64,000 nucleotides of DNA. It comes from Anisakis pegreffii. Its lineage: Eukaryota; Nematoda; Chromadorea; Rhabditida; Anisakidae. A program made the translations under genes and the position numbers. The notes under the pieces are model-generated. The model saw nothing but the letters and a program-made list of their open reading frames with translations. It searched no databases and was not told the DNA's origin. Shown here piece after piece: positions 14,201 to 24,300 of the stretch; the first letter of the stretch is position 1; the number at the start of each line of letters is the position of its first letter. The stretch spans positions 27,111-91,110 of the forward strand of contig JAPYMA010001310.1 of the NCBI GenBank assembly GCA_035041965.1. Direction: 5' to 3'.

Positions 14201-14977
14201 TTTCTCAGTCAACGCCCGAATATGTTCCGTTTGCAGTTCGCTGATTCGTTCACACAAACTCATATCACAAACCTTCTAAAATACACCACAATAAACCTAT
14301 TCATATCAAAATTCTAAAAAAATATCCGCCTCACCTCGTAATAAATCAACGCGCACCCATTCAATCTCGACCCGTCCTCTCGTATATTCGCGAATGTATG
14401 TACTGATGGCTGCGGCACGTCATTTTGCGTGTAAAACTTCAGTCCTTTCGGCATACACAACTCAAATTTTCACAACATTCACAAAACAAACCAATAAATA
14501 AATCGAATCCGAAAAAATTTTTTCTCAAAAATCCCACTTTCCCCATGAAAACACCAACATTTTCATTCCAAAAAACAAGAAAAACCAAAAAATGCCCAAC
14601 TTACCGATACAATTTCCGATGGGAATGCCATTCCTGCCCGTTTCTCCGGGAAATGCATCAGAATCGATGCCGTATAACACCTCTCCAACGGTGGCGTTAT
14701 CAAATGATCCTTCCCCATCCCAGCTCCACTACCCGAACTCGTACCTGACGCTGCACCACATTCACTCCCATTATTGTCCACCTAACAATAACAAAAATAA
14801 ACAATAATAACAATAAATTAACACCAAAAAACAATAAAAGTAAACAACAAACTAAACAATAAAAACAACAACAAAAACTCCGCAAACTTGCAATCCGACC
14901 GCGCTGTCATAACCCACCACAACGAAATAATCCACCAGAGTCAATTCGTTCGTTGTCTGATTCGGCTCGACACTCAT
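5238..14977 (-). CDS. DENND5: DENND5-type Rab guanine-nucleotide exchange factor / effector (DENN-RUN-PLAT-RUN)
   Basis: This is a large multi-exon gene. The start MSVEPNQ (14977) leads directly into the uDENN strand [15 protein letters not shown] core exons run down to about 11,400: KGLKFYTQ and [18 protein letters not shown] (14.4 kb), LYVSKC and [17 protein letters not shown] (13.9 kb), [14 protein letters not shown] and APVPYIMGL (13.0 kb), and [11 protein letters not shown] (11.5 kb). RUN1 begins [10 protein letters not shown] and contains [20 protein letters not shown] and [16 protein letters not shown] (10.4-10.2 kb). It resumes at [18 protein letters not shown] (7.3 kb) and [12 protein letters not shown] (7.1 kb). 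The PLAT region lies at 7.0-6.5 kb and includes [21 protein letters not shown]2 covers 6.1-5.3 kb: [11 protein letters not shown], then [11 protein letters not shown], and the C-terminus ends [10 protein letters not shown]. Family members act on Rab6/Rab39-type GTPases at Golgi/endosomes. About 400 extra residues sit inside RUN1. Introns are short and AAT/AAC-rich; three perfect palindromes lie in introns at 11.0-12.2 kb. Confidence 0.92.
10995..11028. repeat. 34-bp perfect palindrome, copy 1 (DENND5 intron)
   Basis: The half-site ATCGAAGTTGTCGAATC is followed at once by its reverse complement with no spacer. The same palindrome recurs at 11737-11764 and 12183-12222. Confidence 0.95.
11737..11764. 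repeat. 28-bp perfect palindrome, copy 2 (DENND5 intron)
   Basis: Core GAAGTTGTCGAATC plus its reverse complement. Preceding bases (CAAGTTGTCGACTTCATCAG) contain a further degenerate half-site. A weaker CGTCGAATCGACTCGA version follows near 11865. Confidence 0.95.
12183..12222. repeat. 40-bp perfect palindrome, copy 3 (DENND5 intron)
   Basis: This is the longest of the three: ATGATCGAAGTTGTCGAATC plus its exact reverse complement. A diverged relative lies in the chaoptin-like gene near 51311-51345. Confidence 0.95.
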
Positions 14978-16284
14978 TATTATTATATAAATAATAATAC
15001 AAATACTAAAAATATCCCATCACATTTCCAACACAACAACCCATCTCAAACCTGAAATTCCCAACACCAAAACTAATCAATAAACAACGCGTAAACAAAA
15101 CTGTAAATATAATCACACTGAGTAAATAATAAATATTGAGTTAACATTACTAAGCAATACGCTATGAAAAACACAAAATGCGCACCTGCGAACTGTGTGT
15201 GAAGTTTGCAGTCGGCACTGCTCCTGTTCGCTGCATTATTTATTGGTGAATACTCGATAACACTATACATCCACTTTATATCACTCATTCCATTCCACAA
15301 TTCCTAAATAACTAATCACCTACTCATGTGCATTAAAAAAAGCCATAATCGAATAAATAAACAGCGGCACAGCACCACATTTACGCTCGCAATGAACGCA
15401 TCATCGTGCTACTAACAAGTAAAAGCAATCGTAAAAAAATAACAGATCAAAAAACATTTACATGGCGCGCATTCCAAAACCATTTTCGACGTCTAAACCT
15501 TGGAATTTCGCTGGAAAACGACCCTAAACTATTCTTTAGCTCTTTTTCAACCTATTTAAGCAAAAACCCGCAAAAAAACGCAAAAAAAACATCCATACAG
15601 CCATTTTAAACCAACTTTCATTAATCACTATCGATAATGCAACAACTCACTATAAATGCAGTGCGAATGTTGGCATACAGCCAACTACTGTAGTGCTAAC
15701 AATCGTGTTGAGACCTAAAATTTAAATTTCAAATTTAAATCGAATTTTGAGCTGCGAATGAGCCGAACTCTATGCAACTTTCGCAGCCCAATACCCAATT
15801 TTGGTTCACATTTGTTTTTCCTGCGTTTCGAAACGATTGTTTTCTTACTGTATCGGCTATGTGCCATCACGACGACCACTTTGCGAAACTTTGCAAATTT
15901 CGCGCTTATTTTTGAATTTTTTTTTGAAAATTCCCCTAAACTATTTACCTTTTAATATTTTATATACCTCATTTCCCAAATCTGTTTGCAGTGTACGTTC
16001 CAACTTCTCAAAATAATTGCACCTTTTTATTCAATTCATTTATCAAACAGCAATTTTAATTAATAACCGCAATAAGTGAACGAGTAAATTTCATATTATA
16101 TACAATAATTCCAGCACAAAATAAGTTATTAAAGGCACGGCGATGATAACAATGGTGATACGACAATACAACAACACCTAATACAATCTGTACAAAATAT
16201 ATATATATATATATGTACAAACGAAATAAACATTGAAATAATGAGAAATTTTTCGTAATTTCCAAAAAATTTCACCAAAATAAA
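14978..16284. other. intergenic, no gene seen
   Basis: This AT-rich stretch lies upstream of DENND5 and downstream of the small membrane-protein gene. It holds a short self-complementary ATTTAAATTT-type run near 15718-15745. Open frames (15073-15300 -, 15758-15955 +, 15801-16016 +) have no recognisable domain and no good splice context. The DENND5 promoter should lie just upstream of 14977. Confidence 0.55.
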
Positions 16285-16736
16285 TCAAATTTCGTGACTT
16301 CGTTCGATCTCGGAGATTGCCTCGGCCATTCTCTTCGCTTTCTGATGAGCCTCGAAGTACTGGTAACATTGATACACCACCCTCGAACTGTACAAAAAGG
16401 CCGTCATTGCTATGACGGCTGTCGCCAACGTGAAACACGCCAACAGAACCGTCACTGAAACACAAAATGACAACACTACATTTATGAAATAATAGATAAC
16501 CATTAAAATATTCATTATGTACCATTAAAAATCAAAAATTCTCCAACCTTTCTGATGTAAATCTCTGTCGATCTCATCTCCATTTAAATATTGCTTCAAA
16601 ATATCCTTTACGCCGTCGTCTTCCTTCATATTTTCTGCCAAATATTTCGACGGCGTCGATTTACCGCTCGTCAACGTCCACAGCGATAAGAACATTATTA
16701 TTATACAAAAAAATACATTCAACACCTGAAATACAC

Positions 16737-16781
<45 letters not shown>

Positions 16782-17243
16782 TACAATTATTATTATACAT
16801 AATAATAAATAATAAGCACAATTAAAAAAACTCACCGAAAATGCGATGTATGGCATCAGTAAGATGTGCTTCTCCAGTCTGATCGCAACAATTAATAAAA
16901 TGAAGGCAATAATAAATAATAATAGATAAATATATATTAAATAATGTTTCATTAATACAAATTGTTGTTGCAGTGATATTATTAAAAATAAACCCATACA
17001 GAGGCAACTGCCACTGAGGGCTATCAGCAATGAGGCAGTCTGAAACATTTATCTTTATACTACTATTATACATCTACACTAATATATTTATTATTATTAT
17101 CACATACATATAATAATTATTATTATGAATCGTGAAAATTTCAAAAAAATCCGAACCTTCGAATGCAATTTCCCATTGCAACACATAAACTGATCACTTT
17201 GTCGATTGAAGAACCAATTTTTGTGCCCGATTCCATCTCCAAC
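16285..17243 (-). CDS. small four-helix membrane protein, LAPTM4-like nematode family (5' exon uncertain)
   Basis: Five exons join in frame. 17243-17157 encodes NWFFNRQSDQFMCCNGKLHS, a Cys-rich cytosolic lead. The exon starting at 17042 encodes TASLLIALSGSCLCMG (helix 1). A short exon near 16879-16838 gives LEKHILLMPYIAFS. The exon near 16727-16550 gives a hydrophobic helix (FFCIIIMFLSLW) followed by a charged loop. The last exon near 16455-16285 gives the helix LLACFTLATAVIAMTAFLY, then SRVVYQCYQYFEAHQKAKR and an acidic tail ending ERSHEI. The order of Cys-rich N-terminus, paired helices, polar loop and YQCYQYF-type tail resembles lysosomal LAPTM4-like tetraspanning proteins. I infer endomembrane location from that. 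A 5' exon at about 17916-17822 (MVGPDRSYK...TIGRCQ) has a good GTGAGC donor and compatible phase, but is uncertain. Confidence 0.55.
16741..16778. repeat. (AT)n microsatellite in an intron
   Basis: About 19 AT units lie in the intron between the third and fourth exons of the small membrane-protein gene. A shorter (AT)n tract occurs at 16198-16213 downstream. Confidence 0.95.
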
Positions 17244-17512
17244 CTGAAATTATTAATAATGATAATTAATAAATCAAAAAAACCACAAATAATAAACACA
17301 ACAACTGACAAATCAAATCAACTATACAGAACACTATCATTAAACTATTTTACCCGTTCCTTATCTATTCTACCGATAAGCAAGGCACACGACATATATA
17401 TATTCTTTCATATGTAAACCCTTATATATTTATTACTTTATTATTCCATTATTTTACTAGCGAATGAATGTGAACGCAGACCAATCAATACCTGTGACAG
17501 ACACTATGAATC

Positions 17513-17560
17513 ACGACTAGAGTCTCGTTGACGATATCGAAATAACGAGACTCTGTCGTG
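17513..17560. repeat. hairpin
   Basis: ACGACTAGAGTCTCGTT pairs with AACGAGACTCTGTCGT across a loop of about 15 bases (one bulge). It lies upstream of the small membrane-protein gene. No function is apparent. Confidence 0.7.
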
Positions 17561-18143
17561 CTCAGCTCTGTCTCCAATAACACACTCAAACAACAAACAA
17601 CGCACTACAAATAATATATATCATTACCACATTACATCACATCACCAACAAATGCACATCTCAATAACACTTCTATAAACATCAATTCGCCACACAACAT
17701 CACATCCAATCCCATTATGTTCACAACGAAAACAATGCCAAACCGAAGTTCACGACGTTTCCGCAAAAATAAATTCAAAAATTTTCGGCAAAAAATGGAT
17801 TGTAAATGAAAAATGCTCACTTGACACCGACCAATTGTCCGGAGAATAGGTGAGACGCTCAAGGCGGGTGAGTTTGCCGGGGAGTGAATTTTATAGCTTC
17901 TGTCTGGTCCCACCACGAAAACCCGACATCATAACTCTCACCTAGTAGGGTGAGTTTTACACCCCCGGGTTGGTTTGTCCGGGGCAAGTTTTACGTGTTC
18001 CATTGTAAAAATTTTCGGTTTCTTGTGCACTTTTTCAACTTCTTAATGAATTATTTGCCGCTTTATCACCATTCGATTCACTGAAATTTTCCAGAAACAA
18101 ACAATATAAAGTGGAAAATCTCGATTTTGGATGCTATTCATAA

Positions 18144-18420
18144 GATATATCGGCACTTTTGCATAAACCGGGCGCCACACGCGTGCATGCGCTTAGGTAA
18201 CTGCGCATTACTTCACGCGCACACGTAGAAAATACAGCTAATAACTCATCTTCTCCCTCATAAGTTATCTTCTCTTATTACATTTGCATGGCTACAGTGG
18301 CCTTATGAGAGAGAAGATGAGTTATCAGCTGTATTTTTTGTGTGCGCGTGAAGTAATGCGCAGTTACCTAAGCGCATGCGCGCGTATGGCGCCCGGTTTA
18401 TGCAAAAGTGCCGATATATC
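18144..18420. mobile_element. MITE-like element, almost entirely inverted repeat
   Basis: The left arm starts GATATATCGGCACTTTTGCA at 18144, and the right arm ends with its exact complement at 18420. Complementarity continues inward for about 110 bases per arm with few mismatches (for example TAACTGCGCATTACTTCACG against its complement). Only about 50 bases in the middle are unpaired. It is far more GC-rich than its surroundings. There is no coding capacity, so if mobile it depends on a transposase elsewhere. I could not find an unambiguous target-site duplication. Confidence 0.75.
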
Positions 18421-19190
18421 ATCCGATTTCATAACACTTTCGTTCGACTTCTTATTTATCAACTTTGCAACAAAACTTGATTCAATTACGCAATATTGAC
18501 TGGCTTGCGACTGCCACTTCTTTGTGACTACTTCGCGAAAGTGAAGTGAATATCATGAACAAGTAATATTTGTTCAAAATGTGCACCAACTTCTTGAATT
18601 GGTTTTCAAAAGCAAAAACGGCGTTCACTTAAAATAGAAACACACGCACACATAAATTTCTTTCATAATTCTCTTCAAAGTACGACAAATATCAACCAAA
18701 AACAGTAAAACATAGAAATTACCCAGAAATTACCCGGATTATCCAGGTAATCCAGGCGGCCGGTAGTTTACACAAATTCTACTCGGCCCAGTGAGTTGTT
18801 AGTCCACTGAAATCACGCCAGAAAGCAGATCAATCTACGTCTAGCAAGCAACAAAATCTGTGCAACAATAAACAAAATAAACACAATTAAACCAATGAAG
18901 ACTTTCAAAAAATGCTGAAAAAAGAAGCTGAATTCGCCCAGACAACGCAAATTGCGTTACTAACACCAATGATCAAGGAGGACGCAACCACCAATCCGTT
19001 GGAACGTTGCCAGACCCCGCATTACAGCACCCAAACAAATCACTTCAGGAACCTCCATTGCAATTTGAACGCCGCTAACCCCCTCCAACCCAAAACCACA
19101 AGGCAAGGCATACGAGAGGTACAAAACCCCGAGACCACTTCGATAAACAGCACATTCACCCCGAAGTCCTGCTTCGTGTAAGCGTGAATC
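18421..19190. other. intergenic, no gene seen
   Basis: This stretch lies between the MITE-like element and the 118-bp array. It has no recognisable exon. The last 100 bases or so may be very decayed array sequence, since similarity to the 118-bp unit fades gradually rather than stopping. Confidence 0.5.
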
Positions 19191-20800
19191 CAATGACCGG
19201 TGGGTTTTGCAGCATTCGCCTGCACGACGTAAACCAAAACTCCTTTCTTCCTCTGGCGTCTCTTCACCGGATTTCGGTTCTGCGTGAGTCGCCTTGTCCA
19301 GCTGCACTCAATGGGCGGTGGGTTCGTAGTCACCCGCTGCCACACTGAAAGCCAGAATTTCTTTATTTCTCTGGCGTCTCTTCACCGGATTTCGGTTCTG
19401 CGTGAGTCGCCTTGTCCAGCTGCACTCAATGGGCGGTGGGTTCGTAGTCACCCGCTGCCACACTGAAAGCCAGAATTTCTTTGTTTCTCTGGCGTCTCTT
19501 CGCCGGATTTCGGTTCTGCGTGAGTCGCCTTGTCCAGCTGCACTCAATGGGCGGTGGGTTCGTAGTCACCCGCTGCCACACTGAAAGCCAGAATTTCTTT
19601 GTTTCTCTGGCGTCTCTTCGCCGGATTTTGGTTCTGCGTGGGTCGCCTTGTCCAGCTGCACTCAATGGGCGGTGGGTTCGTAGTCACCCGCTGCCACACT
19701 GAAAGCCAGAATTTCTTTGTTTCTCTGGCGTCTCTTCGCCGGATTTCGGTTCTGCGTGAGTCGCCTTGTCCAGCTGCACTCAATGGGCGGTGGGTTCGTA
19801 GTCACCCGCTGCCACACTGAAAGCCAGAATTTCTTTGTTTCTCTGGCGTCTCTTCGCCGGATTTCGGTTCTGCGTGAGTCGCCTTGTCCAGCTGCACTCA
19901 ATGGGCGGTGGGTTCGTAGTCACCCGCTGCCACACTGAAAGCCAGAATTTCTTTGTTTCTCTGGCGTCTCTTCGCCGGATTTCGGTTCTGCGTGAGTCGC
20001 CTTGTCCAGCTGCACTCAATGGGCGGTGGGTTCGTAGTCACCCGCTGCCACATTGGAAGCCAGAATTTCTTTATTTCTCTGGCGTCTCTTCACCGGATTT
20101 CGGTTCTGCGTGGGTCGCCTTGTCCAGCTGCACTCAATGGGCGGTGGGTTCGTAGTCACCCGCTGCCACATTGGAAGCCAGAATTTCTTTATTTCTCTGG
20201 CGTCTCTTCACCGGATTTCGGTTCTGCGTGGGTCGCCTTGTCCAGCTGCACTCAATGGGCGGTGGGTTCGTAGTCACCCGCTGCCACACTGAAAGCCAGA
20301 ATTTCTTTGTTTCTCTGGCGTCTCTTCGCCGGATTTCGGTTCTGCGTGGGTCGCCTTGTCCAGCTGCACTCAATGGGTGGCGGGTTCGTAGTCACCCGCT
20401 GCCACATTGAAAGCCAGAATTTCTCTGTTTCTCTGGCGTCTCTTCACCGGATTTCGGTTCTGCGTGGGTCGCCTTGTCCAGCTGCACTCAATGGGCGGTG
20501 GGTTCGTAGTCACCCGCTGCCACATTGAAAGCCAGAATTTCTTTGTTTCTCTGGCGTCTCTTCGCCGGATTTCGGTTCTGCGTGAGTCGCCTTGTCCAGC
20601 TGCACTCAATGGGCGGTGGGTTCGTAGTCACCCGCTGCCACACTGAAAGCCAGAATTTCTTTGTTTCTCTGGCGTCTCTTCGCCGGATTTCGGTTCTGCG
20701 TGAGTCGCCTTGTCCAGCTGCACTCAATGGGCGGTGGGTTCGTAGCCACCCGCTGCCACGTTGAAAGCCAGAATTTCTTCGTTTCTCTGGCGTCTCTTCG
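19191..20800. repeat. 118-bp tandem repeat array 1
   Basis: Thirteen to fourteen head-to-tail copies recur at exactly 118 bp; the string CAATGGGCGG recurs from about 19308 to 20726. Copies are over 95% alike by eye. Variable positions include CACTGAAAG/CATTGGAAG/CATTGAAAG, TTTGTTTC/TTTATTTC, CTTCGCCGG/CTTCACCGG and GTGAGTCG/GTGGGTCG. The left edge monomer (19191-19258) is strongly diverged, and the right edge monomer carries GTAGCCACC and CCACGTTGAAAG. Because 118 is not a multiple of 3, the open frames seen on both strands change frame each unit and are not genes. The array lies between the small membrane-protein gene and the ABC gene's 3' end. An inverted counterpart begins at 62446. Confidence 0.97.
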
Positions 20801-20936
20801 AAACACCATACTATTTCACAAATTTTTCGAATTTTTTCAATTTTTATGCGAATTTTCGGTGTTTTTTGCAATTTTTTCCGAATATTCCATAACCAGGCGT
20901 CCTTCACACCGTATTGATGTTGTTCAACGGTCAAAA
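20801..20936. repeat. non-tandem flank of array 1, shared in inverse orientation with array 2
   Basis: Directly after the last monomer there is about 135 bp of T-rich single-copy-like DNA. It runs from GAAACACCATACTATTTC to TTCAACGGTCAAAAATA. The same sequence, about 90% alike by eye, occurs reverse-complemented at 62312-62445 beside array 2. Similarity ends abruptly after CGGTCAAAAATA on both sides, which marks a probable element or duplication end. Confidence 0.85.
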
Positions 20937-21352
20937 ATAGCACATGCACCAACCGATTCAAAGCATTTTGTTTTATTTTGTTACATATACACATCACAAG
21001 TTAGTTTGACACAAAAAGCAAGTGGTAAATAACATCGTGAATTAAATAATTATTAATGTAATTATTACATAAAATTTGCAGGTCACACTCTACAATCGCA
21101 TCAGACTGCATCAAATTCTTCTAGCCAGAGCACTCTCTTTTCAATTTTTTAACCTTTTTTGACAAGTAAACCAAACTAGATCATACTCGTTACTAAATTT
21201 TCTGGGTTAGCCGGTCCATATCAAGTCTAAGCCTCATTTCTTTTATCTCCTATAAGCTATATACATAGCCCTCAAAGCCGAAACTCCCGAAGAACTCATC
21301 CCCCTGAATCCTAGATATGTGCTCAGGCTAGCGATTTCGAGTGTGCGTAACC

Positions 21353-24300
21353 TCAAATCGAACCACCCATTTCGTCGTCATCCTCCAGCTCAAACTGATC
21401 CAGTGGTAGGATAGAACGTCTCGGACCCAGCGATAGATCAGAATGTCTTTGAATTGAAGAAGCAGATGAGAAGTCAGCATCTAACTGATTAGATTGGGCT
21501 AGTTTAGGTGAAACCGCTGATTTGGGTAAAACCGCTGGTTTAGGCAAAACCGCTGGTTTTTGATTTGAAGCAGTAGACAACTCAGAACCGGATTCGGGGT
21601 ACTCTTGTAGCAGCAATTGTTGTCGTTCACTAGGTTGTTCGTCCTCCTCTTCATACGGTTTCATGTGGGATGCAAGGCGGATACTCTGTTTACTGGCATA
21701 TTGATAGCTGTCGTGTTGTTGTGATTCATGATATTGATCCAAAGGTGCGTCGAAGAATGACTCTTTTCGGTTTGAAAAGTCCGCTGACGAGTGTTCCGGC
21801 GATCGCTCATACGAAATCTGCTTCATGTCGGAAGAATAGCTGAGATTGTCATCAGTGCATGATTCTGAATACTGCTCCTGTTCCAGTGTCTTGGAATGCA
21901 AAAGCATCTGCTGGTTCATATCTGGAGATAATTCGCCGCGAGTTTGTTCCGTGCATTCACGATATCCACCTTTGTAGTCTTGCTCTGGTTTTTGTGGTTG
22001 TACTGGTTTAGAGTATTGCAGCTCTGATGGTTGTTGCTGCTCGGCTTTTTCAGAGAATGTTTGCAGTTTTATGTCTGGGGAAAGGTCTAGGGTCACTTCA
22101 GTGGATCCTGCATATTGCCGTTGCTCTGATGGCTTCTGTTTGATGTCTGGGGATATGTCAAGGGTCTGTTCCACGGATTCTGGACATCCTGAATTGCTTG
22201 AGAACTGCTGCTCCCGCTCCGATGGCTTATCATAGAATGTCTGTTTGATGTCTGGGGATATGTCAAGGGTCTTTTCCACGGATTCTAGACATCCTGAATT
22301 GCTTGAGAACTGCTGCTCCTGCTCCGATGGCTTATCATAGAATGTCGGTTTCATTTCCGGAGGAATGCCCAAAGTCTCATTCCCCGCACAGGTATTGTTT
22401 TCAATCGACTCAATACCCACGACACTACCAACACCATCGTTGCTAGCCGCTTGTGGATTGTATTCAGGATAATGGTAGTTTTCCGGTTGTCTAGTGCTGC
22501 CTGGCTTACTGAAAGAGTTCCTAAGGGATTCTGCCGTTGAATTGTTGCAGTTTTGGTGAGAATATTCGACGATTTTAGTGCCCGATGGTTGTGACTGTGC
22601 ATACAGTTGACGATAGAGACCGTTCTTGTTTAGCAACTGCTCCTGGGTGCCTTGCTCCAACAAACGCCCATCACGCATCACCACAATTATAGTGCCCATA
22701 TCCGTCTCTTCCATACGCTCAGTGGCGATCACACAGGTACGACCACGTCTAACACTGTTGATGGCAAGTTGAACATCCTGCAAAGTCGTGAAGTCAGGGG
22801 AAAATTTGAAAGTTTTGAGAAACTTTTGAAAATTCTCAAATTTCAAACTTGGAACCTCAAGAATTCCCAACAATCTTGCAAATTTCCAGCGAAATTCCCC
22901 CGCAGTTTGGGTAAGTAAACCAATTTATGAGTGGAATAAAGTGGAAGATCATGTTGATTTGAACTGAATTTGAGAGAAAGGAATGCAAAGTGGAGCATAC
23001 CGCTAGCTCGTCCTCTTCTACGTTGCTGGTCACATCGGCCAGCAGTAAAACTTTTGGATCTCTAATAATTGCACGTGCCAAACATATTTTCTGACGTTGG
23101 GCGATCGAACACACGACATGCTCATCGCATAATCTCGTATCATATCTCTTAAATGAATGAATCATGAGCAAACACCAATTACCGATCATCATCACCTGAT
23201 CGATCATTAGAACAGATCAATGCGATCGATCGATATCAGTCAAAACAACAGATCAGCGGATCTATGATCGGTGCGATCTAGTCAGATCATGCTGGCTGAT
23301 CAGATCAGCGCGACAACTGATTGATCAGTACGATCATGAGATACTAAAACTATACACAGTAATGCTGATTGTGATCACATTTAACCACCTAAACAGTGAA
23401 ATAACACCTGAACAAAGATCATGATCAGTAAGGATAGCAGTCTTATTCTCGAATTAAAATTAGATATCGATCACTCAAATAAGCAGCAGTTCAAGCTCAC
23501 ATATGGTAGCGATTGTATGAAATCGTGAACACTGGCACGTTGGGCAGCCTCCTGTATGAGTTGATCAGAAGCACCTTCGATTCCGTAAGCAATATTCTCC
23601 CGAACCGACAGACTGTTGAACAGGCATGGTTCTGCTGTAACCAGTGCCATTTGTGACCGCAAATAACGTATATGCAGTTCACGCAAGTCCATACAATCGA
23701 CATTCTGCAATATCTGATCGATCAACAGTTGAGGTCGATCAGTGATGATATCAGTCAGATCAACAGATCTGGTCAGATCAATAACCGAACCAAATCAAGG
23801 TATCTGATCAAAAACCTACAATAGTACCCTCGGTTGGATCGTAGAATCTCGCAATGATTTGAATCAGTGCCGCACCCCCGTAGCCCTTTGGTCCAGTAAA
23901 CACAGTGGTGGTTGCCTGAGGAATCGTTGTGGAAACAGAGCGCAAAATCAGCTTATCAGGTTCGCACGGTTTCGCGAATTGCAACTGATTCACAGTCATA
24001 TCTCCGAATATATCCTAGAAAATAAAACAAGATCACCTCAAATTGCATTATCAGATATCCCCTTATCCATCAGTGATTTTGACTTATCATGAATGACGGA
24101 TTGGATTGACGAGATTAAGCACAAAAATGATCATATTGATGATTAAAGATGATCACTCACAAAACGCTTCGGAGTCTCTGCATAACAGTCAATTAGCGGT
24201 TTCTGTTGTAGCATTTGAAAGATTCGTCCAGCACTGTAACGTGCATGCACGTACTCGGGTACGAACACGAGAAATGCAAACAGACTCATCGATGCGCAAT

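Noticed and set aside
18129..18440. Target-site duplication around the inverted-repeat element
   Set aside because: TTCATAA occurs on both sides but at different distances from the element ends, so it is not a clean duplication.
19284..20764. Many overlapping 60-120 codon open frames on both strands in the 118-bp arrays (also 62485-63965)
   Set aside because: They arise because near-identical 118-bp units lack stops in several frames. 118 is not a multiple of 3, so no frame is preserved from unit to unit, and frames are open on both strands.
19191..20800. CRISPR-like array
   Set aside because: Units are contiguous 118-bp repeats without unique spacers, in a eukaryotic context.
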